The position numbers and the translations under genes were made by a program. Shown here in pieces: positions 17,079 through 25,356 of a stretch of 64,000 bases of DNA (its first letter is position 1; each line of letters starts with the position of its first letter). Origin of the DNA: Streptomyces sp. f51 (lineage in GTDB: Bacteria > Actinomycetota > Actinomycetes > Streptomycetales > Streptomycetaceae); the NCBI RefSeq assembly GCF_037940415.1, contig NZ_CP149798.1, positions 4,373,001-4,437,000 of the forward strand. Reading direction: 5' to 3'. Under the pieces are notes generated by a model, which had not been told where the DNA came from, made no database searches, and was given only the letters and a program-made list of their open reading frames with translations.

Positions 17079-17264
17079 ATGGCGAAGAAGGCTCTGATTG
17101 CCAAGGCTGCTCGTAAGCCCAAGTTCGGTGTGCGTGGCTACACGCGCTGCCAGCGCTGCGGTCGTCCGCACTCCGTGTACCGCAAGTTCGGCCTCTGCCG
17201 CGTGTGCCTTCGTGAGATGGCTCACCGTGGCGAGCTGCCGGGCGTGACCAAGAGCTCCTGGTAG
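17079..17264 (+). CDS. rpsN: 30S ribosomal protein S14, zinc-binding type
   Basis: 61 residues, the short type Z form. Two CxxC pairs (CQRC at 24-27 and CRVC at 40-43) make a zinc ribbon, so this is the C+ version used under zinc sufficiency. Streptomycetes often carry a Zur-controlled zinc-free S14 elsewhere; none is in this window. A 211-nt gap follows before rpsH. Confidence 0.97.
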   Translation: MAKKALIAKAARKPKFGVRGYTRCQRCGRPHSVYRKFGLCRVCLREMAHRGELPGVTKSSW

Positions 17265-17475
17265 TCCCCGTAATTCTGGGATTCCAGGGCTCTCGGTAAG
17301 CAATGGGCTCTGTCGGGTGCCCAGCTCTCCATGGCTTAGGCTAGGAGGGTTGGGCGCCTGACGCCCGTACGACTTACTACGCCGTAGGTCCCCGCACCGC
17401 ACCCGTCCCGCCCATGAGTGGGGAGAGGGATGGCGCATACAGGAAACCCCGGCGAGAGAGGCCGAAGGCCAATTC

Positions 17476-17874
17476 ATGACCATGACTGATCCGATCGCAG
17501 ACATGCTTACGCGTCTGCGTAACGCGAACTCGGCGTACCACGACACCGTGGGTATGCCGCACAGCAAGATCAAGTCGCACATCGCGGAGATCCTCCAGCA
17601 GGAGGGCTTCATCACGGGCTGGAAGGTCGAGGACGCCGAGGTCGGCAAGAACCTCGTTCTCGAGCTGAAGTTCGGCCCGAACCGTGAGCGCTCCATCGCG
17701 GGCATCAAGCGGATCTCCAAGCCCGGTCTCCGGGTTTACGCGAAGTCCACCAACCTGCCCAAGGTGCTGGGCGGCCTCGGCGTGGCGATCATCTCCACGT
17801 CGCACGGGCTCCTCACCGACAAGCAGGCCGGCAAGAAGGGCGTAGGCGGAGAAGTCCTCGCCTACGTCTGGTAG
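17476..17874 (+). CDS. rpsH: 30S ribosomal protein S8
   Basis: 132 residues. S8 binds the central domain of 16S rRNA and in E. coli represses the spc operon. Starts MTMTDPIADMLTRLRNAN; a second ATG two codons in could also serve. The preceding 211-nt gap (17265-17475) has no ORF of note and only a short GGCG-CCTGA-CGCC hairpin that I can see, so it might hold a leader or promoter. Confidence 0.97.
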   Translation: MTMTDPIADMLTRLRNANSAYHDTVGMPHSKIKSHIAEILQQEGFITGWKVEDAEVGKNLVLELKFGPNRERSIAGIKRISKPGLRVYAKSTNLPKVLGGLGVAIISTSHGLLTDKQAGKKGVGGEVLAYVW

Positions 17875-17898
17875 CGGAAGGGAACGGAGGAAACAGCT

Positions 17899-18438
17899 AT
17901 GTCGCGTATTGGCAAGCTCCCCATCACGGTTCCCGCCGGCGTGGACGTCACCATCGACGGCCGTACGGTCTCGGTCAAGGGCCCCAAGGGCTCCCTGACC
18001 CACACCGTCGTGGCGCCGATCGAGATCGCCAAGGGTGAGGACGGCGTTCTGAACGTCACCCGCCCCAACGACGAGCGTCAGAACAAGGCCCTCCACGGCC
18101 TGTCCCGCACGCTGGTGGCGAACATGATCACCGGCGTGACCGAGGGTTACGTGAAGAAGCTCGAGATCAGCGGTGTCGGTTACCGCGTTCTGGCGAAGGG
18201 CTCCAACCTGGAGTTCTCGCTCGGCTACAGCCACTCGATCACTGTCGAGGCCCCCGAAGGCATCACCTTCAAGGTCGAGAACCCGACGCGGTTCTCGGTC
18301 GAGGGCATCGACAAGCAGAAGGTCGGCGAGGTTGCGGCCAACATCCGCAAGCTGCGCAAGCCCGACCCGTACAAGGCCAAGGGCGTCAAGTACGAGGGCG
18401 AAGTCATTCGTCGCAAGGTCGGAAAGGCGGGTAAGTAA
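17899..18438 (+). CDS. rplF: 50S ribosomal protein L6
   Basis: 179 residues with the duplicated L6 fold. Starts MSRIGKLPITVPAGVDV; the C-terminal RKPDPYKAKGVKYEGE motif contacts the sarcin-ricin loop region. Good ribosome site GGAGGAAAC just before the ATG. Three nt before rplR. Confidence 0.98.
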   Translation: MSRIGKLPITVPAGVDVTIDGRTVSVKGPKGSLTHTVVAPIEIAKGEDGVLNVTRPNDERQNKALHGLSRTLVANMITGVTEGYVKKLEISGVGYRVLAKGSNLEFSLGYSHSITVEAPEGITFKVENPTRFSVEGIDKQKVGEVAANIRKLRKPDPYKAKGVKYEGEVIRRKVGKAGK

Positions 18439-18441
18439 GCC

Positions 18442-18825
18442 ATGGCATACGGTGTCAAGATTGCTAAGGGCGACGCTTACAAGCGTGCTGCCATCAAGCG
18501 TCGTCACATCCGGATCCGTAAGCACATCTCGGGTACGGCTGAGCGTCCGCGCCTGGTCGTGACGCGCTCCAACCGTCACATCGTGGCCCAGGTCATCGAC
18601 GACGTTAAGGGTCACACCCTCGCGTCGGCGTCGACCCTGGACACCACGATCCGCGGTGGCGAGGCCGACAAGTCGGCTCAGGCGAAGTCGGTCGGCGCCC
18701 TGGTCGCCGAGCGCGCCAAGGCCGCCGGTGTCGAGGCTGTCGTATTCGACCGTGGTGGCAACCAGTACGCCGGGCGCATCGCCGCCCTGGCGGACGCCGC
18801 CCGCGAAGCCGGACTCAAGTTCTGA
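18442..18825 (+). CDS. rplR: 50S ribosomal protein L18
   Basis: 127 residues. L18 binds 5S rRNA with L5. RIRKHISGTAERPRLVVTRSN and the C-terminal GRIAALADAAREAGLKF are family hallmarks. A 66-nt gap with a small hairpin follows before rpsE. Confidence 0.98.
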   Translation: MAYGVKIAKGDAYKRAAIKRRHIRIRKHISGTAERPRLVVTRSNRHIVAQVIDDVKGHTLASASTLDTTIRGGEADKSAQAKSVGALVAERAKAAGVEAVVFDRGGNQYAGRIAALADAAREAGLKF

Positions 18826-18840
18826 GTCGCCCGTCGCGCT

Positions 18841-18858
18841 AGCGACTTGATTGTCGCT
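18841..18858 (+). other. small hairpin between rplR and rpsE
   Basis: AGCGAC (18841-18846) and GTCGCT (18853-18858) pair perfectly around TTGATT. It is 33 nt before the rpsE start; too short for a confident terminator. Confidence 0.4.
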
Positions 18859-18891
18859 GCGTAGCTAGCGGAAAAAGAGAGAGGTAATCCA

Positions 18892-19497
18892 ATGGCTGGA
18901 CCCCAGCGCCGCGGAAGCGGTGCCGGTGGCGGCGAGCGGCGGGACCGGAAGGGCCGTGACGGCGGCGCTGCTGCTGCCGAGAAGACCGCGTACGTTGAGC
19001 GCGTTGTCGCGATCAACCGCGTCGCCAAGGTTGTGAAGGGTGGTCGTCGCTTCAGCTTCACCGCGCTGGTCGTGGTGGGCGATGGTGACGGCACCGTCGG
19101 TGTCGGTTACGGCAAGGCCAAGGAGGTGCCGGCCGCGATCGCCAAGGGTGTTGAAGAGGCCAAGAAGCACTTCTTCAAGGTCCCCCGTATCCAGGGCACC
19201 ATCCCGCACCCGATCACGGGCGAGAAGGCCGCGGGCGTCGTCCTGCTCAAGCCTGCTTCCCCCGGTACCGGCGTTATCGCCGGTGGCCCGGTGCGTGCAG
19301 TGCTCGAGTGCGCCGGCGTTCACGACATCCTGTCGAAGTCGCTCGGTTCTTCCAACGCGATCAACATCGTGCACGCGACCGTGGCGGCCCTCAAGGGCCT
19401 CCAGCGTCCCGAGGAGATCGCGGCTCGCCGTGGTCTGCCCCTCGAGGACGTCGCCCCCGCGGCGCTCCTTCGTGCACGTGCCGGGGCGGGTGCCTAA
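18892..19497 (+). CDS. rpsE: 30S ribosomal protein S5 with Gly/Arg-rich N-terminus
   Basis: 201 residues. S5 lines the mRNA entry tunnel with S3 and S4 and affects fidelity; the RNA-binding core starts near residue 32 (YVERVVAINRVAKVVKGGRR). The first ~30 residues (PQRRGSGAGGGERRDRKGRDGG) are a Gly/Arg-rich extension. GAGAGGTAA precedes the ATG. Overlaps rpmD by 1 nt. Confidence 0.97.
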   Translation: MAGPQRRGSGAGGGERRDRKGRDGGAAAAEKTAYVERVVAINRVAKVVKGGRRFSFTALVVVGDGDGTVGVGYGKAKEVPAAIAKGVEEAKKHFFKVPRIQGTIPHPITGEKAAGVVLLKPASPGTGVIAGGPVRAVLECAGVHDILSKSLGSSNAINIVHATVAALKGLQRPEEIAARRGLPLEDVAPAALLRARAGAGA

Positions 19498-19679
19498 TGG
19501 CTCGCCTCAAGGTCACGCAGACGAAGTCGTACATCGGCAGCAAGCAGAACCACCGTGACACCCTGCGCTCCCTTGGTCTCAAGGGCATCAACACGCAGGT
19601 CGTCAAGGAGGACCGCCCCGAGTTCCGCGGAATGGTTCACACCGTCCGCCACCTCGTGACGGTCGAGGAGGTCGACTGA
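19497..19679 (+). CDS. rpmD: 50S ribosomal protein L30
   Basis: 60 residues, the bacterial norm. MARLKVTQTKSYIGSKQNH starts the protein at the ATG that overlaps the rpsE stop (TAATG). LRSLGLKGINTQVVKED and the final HLVTVEEVD are conserved. Followed by rplO after 2 nt. A longer reading in this frame from upstream lies inside rpsE and is not real. Confidence 0.97.
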   Translation: MARLKVTQTKSYIGSKQNHRDTLRSLGLKGINTQVVKEDRPEFRGMVHTVRHLVTVEEVD

Positions 19680-19681
19680 TC

Positions 19682-20137
19682 ATGGCGGAAAACAACCCGC
19701 TCAAGATCCACAACCTCCGTCCCGCCCCGGGCGCCAAGACCGCCAAGACCCGTGTTGGTCGTGGTGAGGCGTCGAAGGGTAAGACGGCTGGTCGTGGTAC
19801 CAAGGGCACGAAGGCCCGCTACCAGGTTCCGGAGCGCTTCGAGGGTGGCCAGATGCCCCTCCACATGCGTCTTCCGAAGCTGAAGGGCTTCCGTAACCCG
19901 TTCAAGACCGAGTTCCAGGTCGTGAACCTCGACAAGCTGGGCGCGCTGTACCCGGAGGGTGGCGAGGTCACCGTCGAGGGTCTCGTCGCCAAGGGTGCCG
20001 TTCGCAAGAACAGCCTCGTCAAGGTCCTCGGCCAGGGCGAGATCTCCGTGGCGCTCCAGGTGACGGTCGACGCCGTCTCCGGTTCCGCCAAGGAGAAGAT
20101 CACCGCCGCCGGCGGTACCGTCACCGAGCTCGTCTGA
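19682..20137 (+). CDS. rplO: 50S ribosomal protein L15
   Basis: 151 residues. A Gly/Lys/Arg-rich N-terminal extension (KTRVGRGEASKGKTAGRGTKG) enters the rRNA core; a globular domain follows. Last ribosomal gene of this run; a strong hairpin at 20162-20214 separates it from secY, unlike the tight rplO-secY link of E. coli. Confidence 0.98.
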   Translation: MAENNPLKIHNLRPAPGAKTAKTRVGRGEASKGKTAGRGTKGTKARYQVPERFEGGQMPLHMRLPKLKGFRNPFKTEFQVVNLDKLGALYPEGGEVTVEGLVAKGAVRKNSLVKVLGQGEISVALQVTVDAVSGSAKEKITAAGGTVTELV

Positions 20138-20161
20138 TTTCAGCAGGCGTCTCGATGACCT

Positions 20162-20214
20162 GAACGATCCCGACCGGGGATGCCCACAAAAGGGGCATCC
20201 CCGGTTGGTCGTTC
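20162..20214 (+). terminator. hairpin terminator after rplO
   Basis: Inner 13-bp perfect stem ACCGGGGATGCCC (20173-20185) with GGGCATCCCCGGT (20193-20205), loop ACAAAAG; an outer GAACGA/TCGTTC arm (20162-20167, 20209-20214) extends it. The following 165 nt before secY show no ORF and presumably hold its promoter. Confidence 0.8.
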
Positions 20215-20379
20215 CTAGGGGGGCAGTGTCGCCGGTAAGGTGGCCTGCACTGTTAATTTTCGTCCGGCGTGCCTCATGGGAACTCCGGGCGGTCTTTGGC
20301 TGTTGGTTAGCTGTCAGTCATCCGTCGAACCTCAAGACTCACCCTCGGACGCGGTAGCGCGGGGGTCGCAGGAGGCACC

Positions 20380-21693
20380 GTGCTCACCGCGTTCGCCCGG
20401 GCGTTCAGGACGCCCGACCTGCGCAAGAAGCTGCTCTTCACGCTCGGCATCATCGTGGTCTACCGGGTCGGTACCCACATCCCGATCCCCGGTGTGAACT
20501 ACAAGAACGTCCAGTCGTGCATCGACGTGGCCGACTCGAACCGTGGGCTGTTCAGCCTGATCAACATGTTCAGCGGCGGCGCGCTGCTCCAGATCACGAT
20601 CTTCGCGCTCGGCATCATGCCGTACATCACGGCGAGCATCATTCTCCAGCTGCTCACCGTGGTGATCCCGCGACTGGAAGCCCTCAAGAAGGAGGGCTCG
20701 GCCGGCACGGCGAAGATCACGCAGTACACCCGCTATCTGACGGTCGCCCTCGCCATCCTCCAGGGCACGGGCCTGGTGGCCACCGCCCGCAGCGGCGCGC
20801 TGTTCTCCGGCTGCCCCGTGGCCAACCAGATCGTGCCCGACCAGTCGATCTTCACCACCATCACGATGGTCATCACGATGACCGCCGGCACCTGTGTCGT
20901 GATGTGGCTCGGTGAGCTGATCACCGACCGCGGCATCGGCAACGGCATGTCGATCCTGATGTTCATCTCGATCGCCGCGACCTTCCCGAGCGCGCTGTGG
21001 ACCGTCAAGGTCCAGGGCAAGCTCGCCGGTGGCTGGATCGAGTTCGGCACGGTCATCGCGGTGGGCCTGTGCATGGTCGGCCTGGTGGTCTTCGTCGAGC
21101 AGGCGCAGCGCCGGATTCCGGTCCAGTACGCGAAGCGCATGATCGGCCGCCGTTCCTACGGCGGGACGTCGACCTACATTCCGCTGAAGGTCAACCAGGC
21201 AGGTGTGATTCCTGTCATCTTCGCGTCGTCGCTGCTCTACATTCCGAGCCTGGTCGCCCAGTTCTCGAAGAGCAACTCCGGGTGGAAAACGTGGGTCACG
21301 CAGAACCTGACCAAGGGTGACCACCCGATTTACATCACCCTGTACTTCCTTCTGATCGTGTTCTTCGCGTTCTTCTACGTGGCGATCTCGTTCAACCCCG
21401 AGGAAGTCGCCGACAACATGAAGAAGTATGGTGGCTTCATCCCGGGCATCCGGGCTGGCCGGCCGACCGCTGAGTACCTCAGCTACGTACTCAACCGGAT
21501 CACCTGGCCGGGTTCGCTGTATCTGGGGCTGATCGCTCTCGTGCCGACGGTGGCGTTGGTTGGTTTCGGGGCAAACCAGAACTTCCCGTTCGGTGGCACC
21601 AGCATCCTCATCATCGTGGGTGTCGGCCTCGAGACGGTGAAGCAGATCGAGAGTCAGCTTCAGCAGCGCAATTACGAAGGGTTCCTCCGCTGA
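20380..21693 (+). CDS. secY: preprotein translocase subunit SecY
   Basis: 437 residues, the channel of the Sec translocon in the cytoplasmic membrane. About ten hydrophobic membrane segments are visible, and the conserved cytoplasmic loop CRYAKR-like segment appears as VQYAKRMIGRRSYGG. N-terminus LTAFARAFRTPDLRKKLLFT is typical. GTG start with AGGAGG upstream. Overlaps adk by 1 nt. Confidence 0.97.
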   Translation: MLTAFARAFRTPDLRKKLLFTLGIIVVYRVGTHIPIPGVNYKNVQSCIDVADSNRGLFSLINMFSGGALLQITIFALGIMPYITASIILQLLTVVIPRLEALKKEGSAGTAKITQYTRYLTVALAILQGTGLVATARSGALFSGCPVANQIVPDQSIFTTITMVITMTAGTCVVMWLGELITDRGIGNGMSILMFISIAATFPSALWTVKVQGKLAGGWIEFGTVIAVGLCMVGLVVFVEQAQRRIPVQYAKRMIGRRSYGGTSTYIPLKVNQAGVIPVIFASSLLYIPSLVAQFSKSNSGWKTWVTQNLTKGDHPIYITLYFLLIVFFAFFYVAISFNPEEVADNMKKYGGFIPGIRAGRPTAEYLSYVLNRITWPGSLYLGLIALVPTVALVGFGANQNFPFGGTSILIIVGVGLETVKQIESQLQQRNYEGFLR

Positions 21694-22349
21694 TGCGAAT
21701 CGTCCTCGTCGGGCCGCCCGGTGCCGGGAAGGGAACGCAGGCCGCGTTCCTCGCCAAGAATCTGGCGATCCCGCACATCTCCACGGGCGACCTCTTCCGC
21801 GCCAACATCTCTCAGCAGACGGAACTCGGCAAGCTGGCGAAGTCCTACATGGACAAGGGCGAACTGGTGCCGGACGAGGTCACCATCGCCATGGCCAAGG
21901 ACCGCATGGAGCAGCCCGACGCCGAGAGCGGCTTCCTTCTCGACGGCTTCCCGCGCAACGTCTCGCAGGCCGAGGCGCTGGACGAGATGCTCGGCACCGA
22001 GGGCATGAAGCTGGACGCGGTGCTGGACCTGGAGGTCCCCGAGGACGAGGTGGTCCGCCGTATCGCGGGCCGTCGCATCTGCCGCAACGACTCCTCGCAC
22101 GTCTTCCACGTGTCGTACAAGGCGCCGAAGCAGGAAGGCGTCTGTGACGTCTGCGGCGGCGAGCTGTACCAGCGTGACGACGACTCCGAGGAGACCGTCC
22201 GTACGCGGCTCGAGGTCTACCACACGCAGACCGAGCCGATCATCGACTACTACCGCGCCCAGAGCCTGGTCGTCACGATCCCGGCGCTCGGCAAGGTGGA
22301 AGACGTCACGGCGCGCTCGATGGAGGCGCTGGCCCGCGAGGACGCCTAA
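21693..22349 (+). CDS. adk: adenylate kinase
   Basis: 218 residues; interconverts AMP + ATP and 2 ADP. P-loop GPPGAGKGT at 7-15, DGFPRN in the NMP region. It is the long form with a LID of zinc-ribbon type, but the first pair is Cys-Arg-Asn-Asp rather than CxxC, with CDVC as the second pair, so metal binding by the lid may be altered. ATG at the secY stop (TGATG). A 15-bp terminator follows. Confidence 0.97.
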   Translation: MRIVLVGPPGAGKGTQAAFLAKNLAIPHISTGDLFRANISQQTELGKLAKSYMDKGELVPDEVTIAMAKDRMEQPDAESGFLLDGFPRNVSQAEALDEMLGTEGMKLDAVLDLEVPEDEVVRRIAGRRICRNDSSHVFHVSYKAPKQEGVCDVCGGELYQRDDDSEETVRTRLEVYHTQTEPIIDYYRAQSLVVTIPALGKVEDVTARSMEALAREDA

Positions 22350-22413
22350 GTCCGTGCGCGGTCCGCTCCGGGGTGCTCAGGCACCGCGGGGGGCGTGAAA
22401 GAGTTACGTCGCA

Positions 22414-22448
22414 TCGGCCGCGGCACCCTCACCGGGTGCCGCGGCCGA
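22414..22448 (+). terminator. terminator after adk
   Basis: Perfect 15-bp stem (22414-22428 with 22434-22448) and loop TCACC, 65 nt after adk. It suggests that map has its own promoter in 22449-22573. Confidence 0.85.
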
Positions 22449-22573
22449 CGTGCGAGGCGGGCAGGGCGAGGTCCCTGTGCGCGACGGGGTCCCATGACCC
22501 CGGGCGGGGCGGGTCGAGTCCCCCGTATCGTTGGAGTAGTCCGCAGTTCCGGTCCAGAAAGGCCGCAGCCACC

Positions 22574-23413
22574 ATGGTGCAGATCAAGACCCCCGAGCAG
22601 ATCGCCAAGATGCGTGAGGCGGGGCTGGTCGTCGCGGCCATCCATGCGGCCACGCGGGAAGCGGCCGTGCCCGGTGCGACGACCCGGGATCTGGACGAGG
22701 TCGCGCGCAAGGTGCTCGACGAGCACGGCGCGAAGTCGAACTTCCTCGGGTACGGCGGTTTCCCGGCGACGATCTGCACCTCGGTCAACGAGGTCGTCGT
22801 CCACGGCATCCCGGACGACAAGACCGTCCTGAAGGACGGCGACATCATCTCCATCGACGCCGGCGCGATCGTGGACGGCTGGCACGGTGACGCCGCGTTC
22901 ACCGCCTTCGTGGGCTCCGGGCACGCCCCGGAGCTGATCGAGCTCTCCCGGGTGACGGAGGAGTCGATGTGGGCGGGCATCGCGGCCATGAAGACGGGCG
23001 GCCGCCTGGTCGACATCTCCCGGGCCATCGAGACCTACATCCGCCGCCAGCCCAAGCCGGGCGGCGGCAAGTACGGCATCGTCGAGGACTACGGCGGCCA
23101 CGGCATCGGCACCGAGATGCACATGGACCCGCACCTGCTGAACTACGTCGAGCGCAAGCGGGGCAAGGGGCCGAAGCTGGTTCCCGGCCTGTGCCTGGCG
23201 ATCGAGCCGATGGTGTCGCTCGGCACACCGCGGACCGAGGTGCTCGAGGACGACTGGACCGTGATCACCACGGACGGCACCTGGTCCTCGCACTGGGAGC
23301 ACTCCGTGGCGCTGACGCCCGAGGGCCCGCTCGTCCTCACGGCTCCCGACTGCGGCCGGGCCAAGCTCGCCGAGTACGGGGTCACGGCGGCGCCGGATCC
23401 CCTCGCGGGCTGA
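22574..23413 (+). CDS. map: methionine aminopeptidase, type I
   Basis: 279 residues; removes the initiator methionine from new proteins. The dinuclear metal site is complete: Asp95, Asp106, His176, Glu211 and Glu242, with substrate His77 (NEVVVHGIP). ATG at 22574 opens MVQIKTPEQIAKMREAG; longer readings upstream cross the adk terminator region and are rejected. It stands between adk and infA, the usual actinobacterial order. Confidence 0.97.
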   Translation: MVQIKTPEQIAKMREAGLVVAAIHAATREAAVPGATTRDLDEVARKVLDEHGAKSNFLGYGGFPATICTSVNEVVVHGIPDDKTVLKDGDIISIDAGAIVDGWHGDAAFTAFVGSGHAPELIELSRVTEESMWAGIAAMKTGGRLVDISRAIETYIRRQPKPGGGKYGIVEDYGGHGIGTEMHMDPHLLNYVERKRGKGPKLVPGLCLAIEPMVSLGTPRTEVLEDDWTVITTDGTWSSHWEHSVALTPEGPLVLTAPDCGRAKLAEYGVTAAPDPLAG

Positions 23414-23591
23414 CCCGACCGCCCGGTTGTTCGCAGGATCACGTGACATCGATCCTGTGTTCGATATCGCGGGGCGTATTTCGCCCGCCTCATTTCCTCG
23501 ACGGCCGTGCAATCGGCCCGCCCCGCCCCTCGCGCATACCGCGCCGAAGGGTGGGGCATCGTCATGAGTAGCGATGGCGGACGGAGACCAA

Positions 23592-23621
23592 TTCGTCTTT
23601 CCGGGGGCCCTGACGTAGACT
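23592..23621 (+). promoter_or_regulatory. predicted infA/alpha operon promoter
   Basis: TTCGTC (23592-23597), 18-nt spacer, TAGACT (23616-23621), a good -10, 82 nt before infA. Confidence 0.5.
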
Positions 23622-23702
23622 GACTCGTCGGCTCTCGTGCACCCGCATGTCTGCATGCGCTCGCACGAAGTCGATCAAGGTAGTCGATTCGAAGGGCAAA
23701 GC

Positions 23703-23924
23703 GTGGCCAAGAAGCAAGGTGCCATCGAGATCGAGGGCACTGTCGTTGAGTCTCTTCCGAACGCGATGTTCAAGGTGGAGCTCCAGAACGGCCACCAGGT
23801 CCTGGCGCACATCAGCGGCAAGATGCGCATGCACTACATCCGCATCCTCCCTGACGACCGGGTCGTGGTGGAGTTGTCTCCGTACGACCTGACGCGCGGC
23901 CGGATCGTCTACCGCTACAAGTAG
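23703..23924 (+). CDS. infA: translation initiation factor IF-1
   Basis: 73 residues, the standard length. S1-type OB fold that blocks the A site during initiation. GTG at 23703 starts MAKKQGAIEIEGTVVESLP; upstream in-frame codons from 23637 lack conservation. First gene of the infA-rpmJ-rpsM-rpsK-rpoA-rplQ group. Confidence 0.97.
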   Translation: MAKKQGAIEIEGTVVESLPNAMFKVELQNGHQVLAHISGKMRMHYIRILPDDRVVVELSPYDLTRGRIVYRYK

Positions 23925-23992
23925 ATCTTGCCTTGCTCCGTGTTCCCGTTCCGGGGCGCGGGGGGTGGCACTGACCCGGAGAACCTCACCTA

Positions 23993-24106
23993 ATGAAGGT
24001 CAAGCCGAGCGTCAAGAAGATCTGCGACAAGTGCAGGGTGATCCGCCGTCACGGTCGGGTCATGGTCATCTGCGAAAACCCGCGCCACAAGCAGCGCCAG
24101 GGCTGA
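23993..24106 (+). CDS. rpmJ: 50S ribosomal protein L36, zinc-binding type
   Basis: 37 residues: MKVKPSVKKICDKCRVIRRH at the start, ending RHKQRQG. Cys11, Cys14, Cys27 and His32 form the zinc site, so it is the C+ form. It sits 68 nt after infA, the expected place. A longer overlapping frame that covers this stretch is not conserved. The 217-nt gap to rpsM holds only a weak CCCCGGTC/GGCCGGGG hairpin. Confidence 0.96.
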   Translation: MKVKPSVKKICDKCRVIRRHGRVMVICENPRHKQRQG

Positions 24107-24323
24107 CGCACGACCGCACCTTCTGCACCCGCAGATACTTCGCGCGACGCAAGCAGTACATGTTCATACGCAGGATCCAGGGCTGAGTCTCATCAGGCCT
24201 GACACCCCCGGTCGGAGGCCGGGGACCCGGTTCGTACCGACTCCTCGATCCCTGGATCAGAGGACGACGGCGGGCGGGATCCGGTTCTGCGGAAGACCTC
24301 CGAACGACAACTGGAGCCATTGA

Positions 24324-24704
24324 ATGGCACGCGTTTCCGGTGTTGACATCCCGCGCGAAAAGCGTGTGGAGGTCGCCCTCACCTACGTGTTCGGCATCGG
24401 CCGGACCCTTTCCCAGCAGACGCTGGCCGAGACTGGCGTGAACCCCAACACGCGCGTTCGTGACCTCTCCGAGGAGGAGCTGGTCAAGATCCGCGAGTAC
24501 GTGGACGCCAACATCAAGACCGAGGGTGACCTCCGTCGCGAGATTCAGGCCGACATCCGCCGCAAGGTGGAGATCGGTTGCTACCAGGGTTTGCGCCACC
24601 GTCGTGGCCTGCCCGTCCACGGTCAGCGCACCAGCACGAACGCTCGTACCCGCAAGGGCCCGCGTCGCGCCATCGCCGGCAAGAAGAAGCCGGGCAAGAA
24701 GTAG
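24324..24704 (+). CDS. rpsM: 30S ribosomal protein S13
   Basis: 126 residues. S13 in the 30S head contacts P-site tRNA and bridges to L5. Starts MARVSGVDIPREKRVEVALTY and has the conserved RHRRGLPVHGQRT; the tail ends in a Lys-rich KKKPGKK. 69 nt before rpsK. Confidence 0.98.
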   Translation: MARVSGVDIPREKRVEVALTYVFGIGRTLSQQTLAETGVNPNTRVRDLSEEELVKIREYVDANIKTEGDLRREIQADIRRKVEIGCYQGLRHRRGLPVHGQRTSTNARTRKGPRRAIAGKKKPGKK

Positions 24705-24773
24705 TCCTCAGCGGACAACGCTTCATCAGCGGTCTTCGCTGTAGGACCGACCACCTCCCCGTAGGAGAAACAG

Positions 24774-25178
24774 ATGCCCCCCAAGGGTCGTCAGGGCGCC
24801 GCCAAGAAGGTGCGCCGCAAGGAAAAGAAGAACGTCGCTCACGGGCACGCTCACATCAAGAGCACGTTCAACAACACGATCGTCTCGATCACGGACCCCT
24901 CGGGCAACGTGATCTCCTGGGCCTCCGCCGGCCACGTCGGCTTCAAGGGCTCGCGCAAGTCCACCCCCTTCGCCGCGCAGATGGCCGCCGAGTCGGCCGC
25001 CCGTCGCGCGCAGGAGCACGGCATGCGCAAGGTTGACGTCTTCGTGAAGGGCCCGGGCTCCGGTCGCGAGACCGCGATCCGCTCCCTCCAGGCCACTGGC
25101 CTCGAGGTCGGCTCGATCCAGGACGTCACCCCCACCCCGCACAACGGCTGCCGTCCGCCGAAGCGCCGCCGCGTCTGA
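24774..25178 (+). CDS. rpsK: 30S ribosomal protein S11
   Basis: 134 residues. S11 forms part of the mRNA exit platform. HIKSTFNNTIVSITDPSGN and the C-terminal DVTPTPHNGCRPPKRRRV are invariant-type motifs. GGAGAAA precedes the ATG. A 178-nt gap with a hairpin follows before rpoA; rpsD is not in this cluster. Confidence 0.98.
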   Translation: MPPKGRQGAAKKVRRKEKKNVAHGHAHIKSTFNNTIVSITDPSGNVISWASAGHVGFKGSRKSTPFAAQMAAESAARRAQEHGMRKVDVFVKGPGSGRETAIRSLQATGLEVGSIQDVTPTPHNGCRPPKRRRV

Positions 25179-25231
25179 CGCACGGCCGCTCGGTCGTCGA
25201 TCTCGACGGCCCTGTGCTGGACAGAGGTTTT

Positions 25232-25268
25232 CGGGCGGTACGGCTCCGTAAAAGGGCCGTATCGCCCG
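25232..25268 (+). other. hairpin between rpsK and rpoA
   Basis: CGGGCGGTACGGC (25232-25244) pairs with GCCGTATCGCCCG (25256-25268) with one G-U, 11-nt loop, 88 nt before rpoA. Could attenuate read-through from rpsK into rpoA. Confidence 0.5.
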
Positions 25269-25356
25269 TACCCTTGCTGTACCCGGTCTCTTCGGAGGCC
25301 AGGTTTTGTCGGGCGTCAAATAGCGGGCGTCCACGAATGAAGGATCTGATCACCAC

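Noticed and set aside
23965..24186. A 73-codon plus-strand frame overlapping rpmJ
   Set aside because: It is out of frame with the conserved L36 gene and has no recognisable content.
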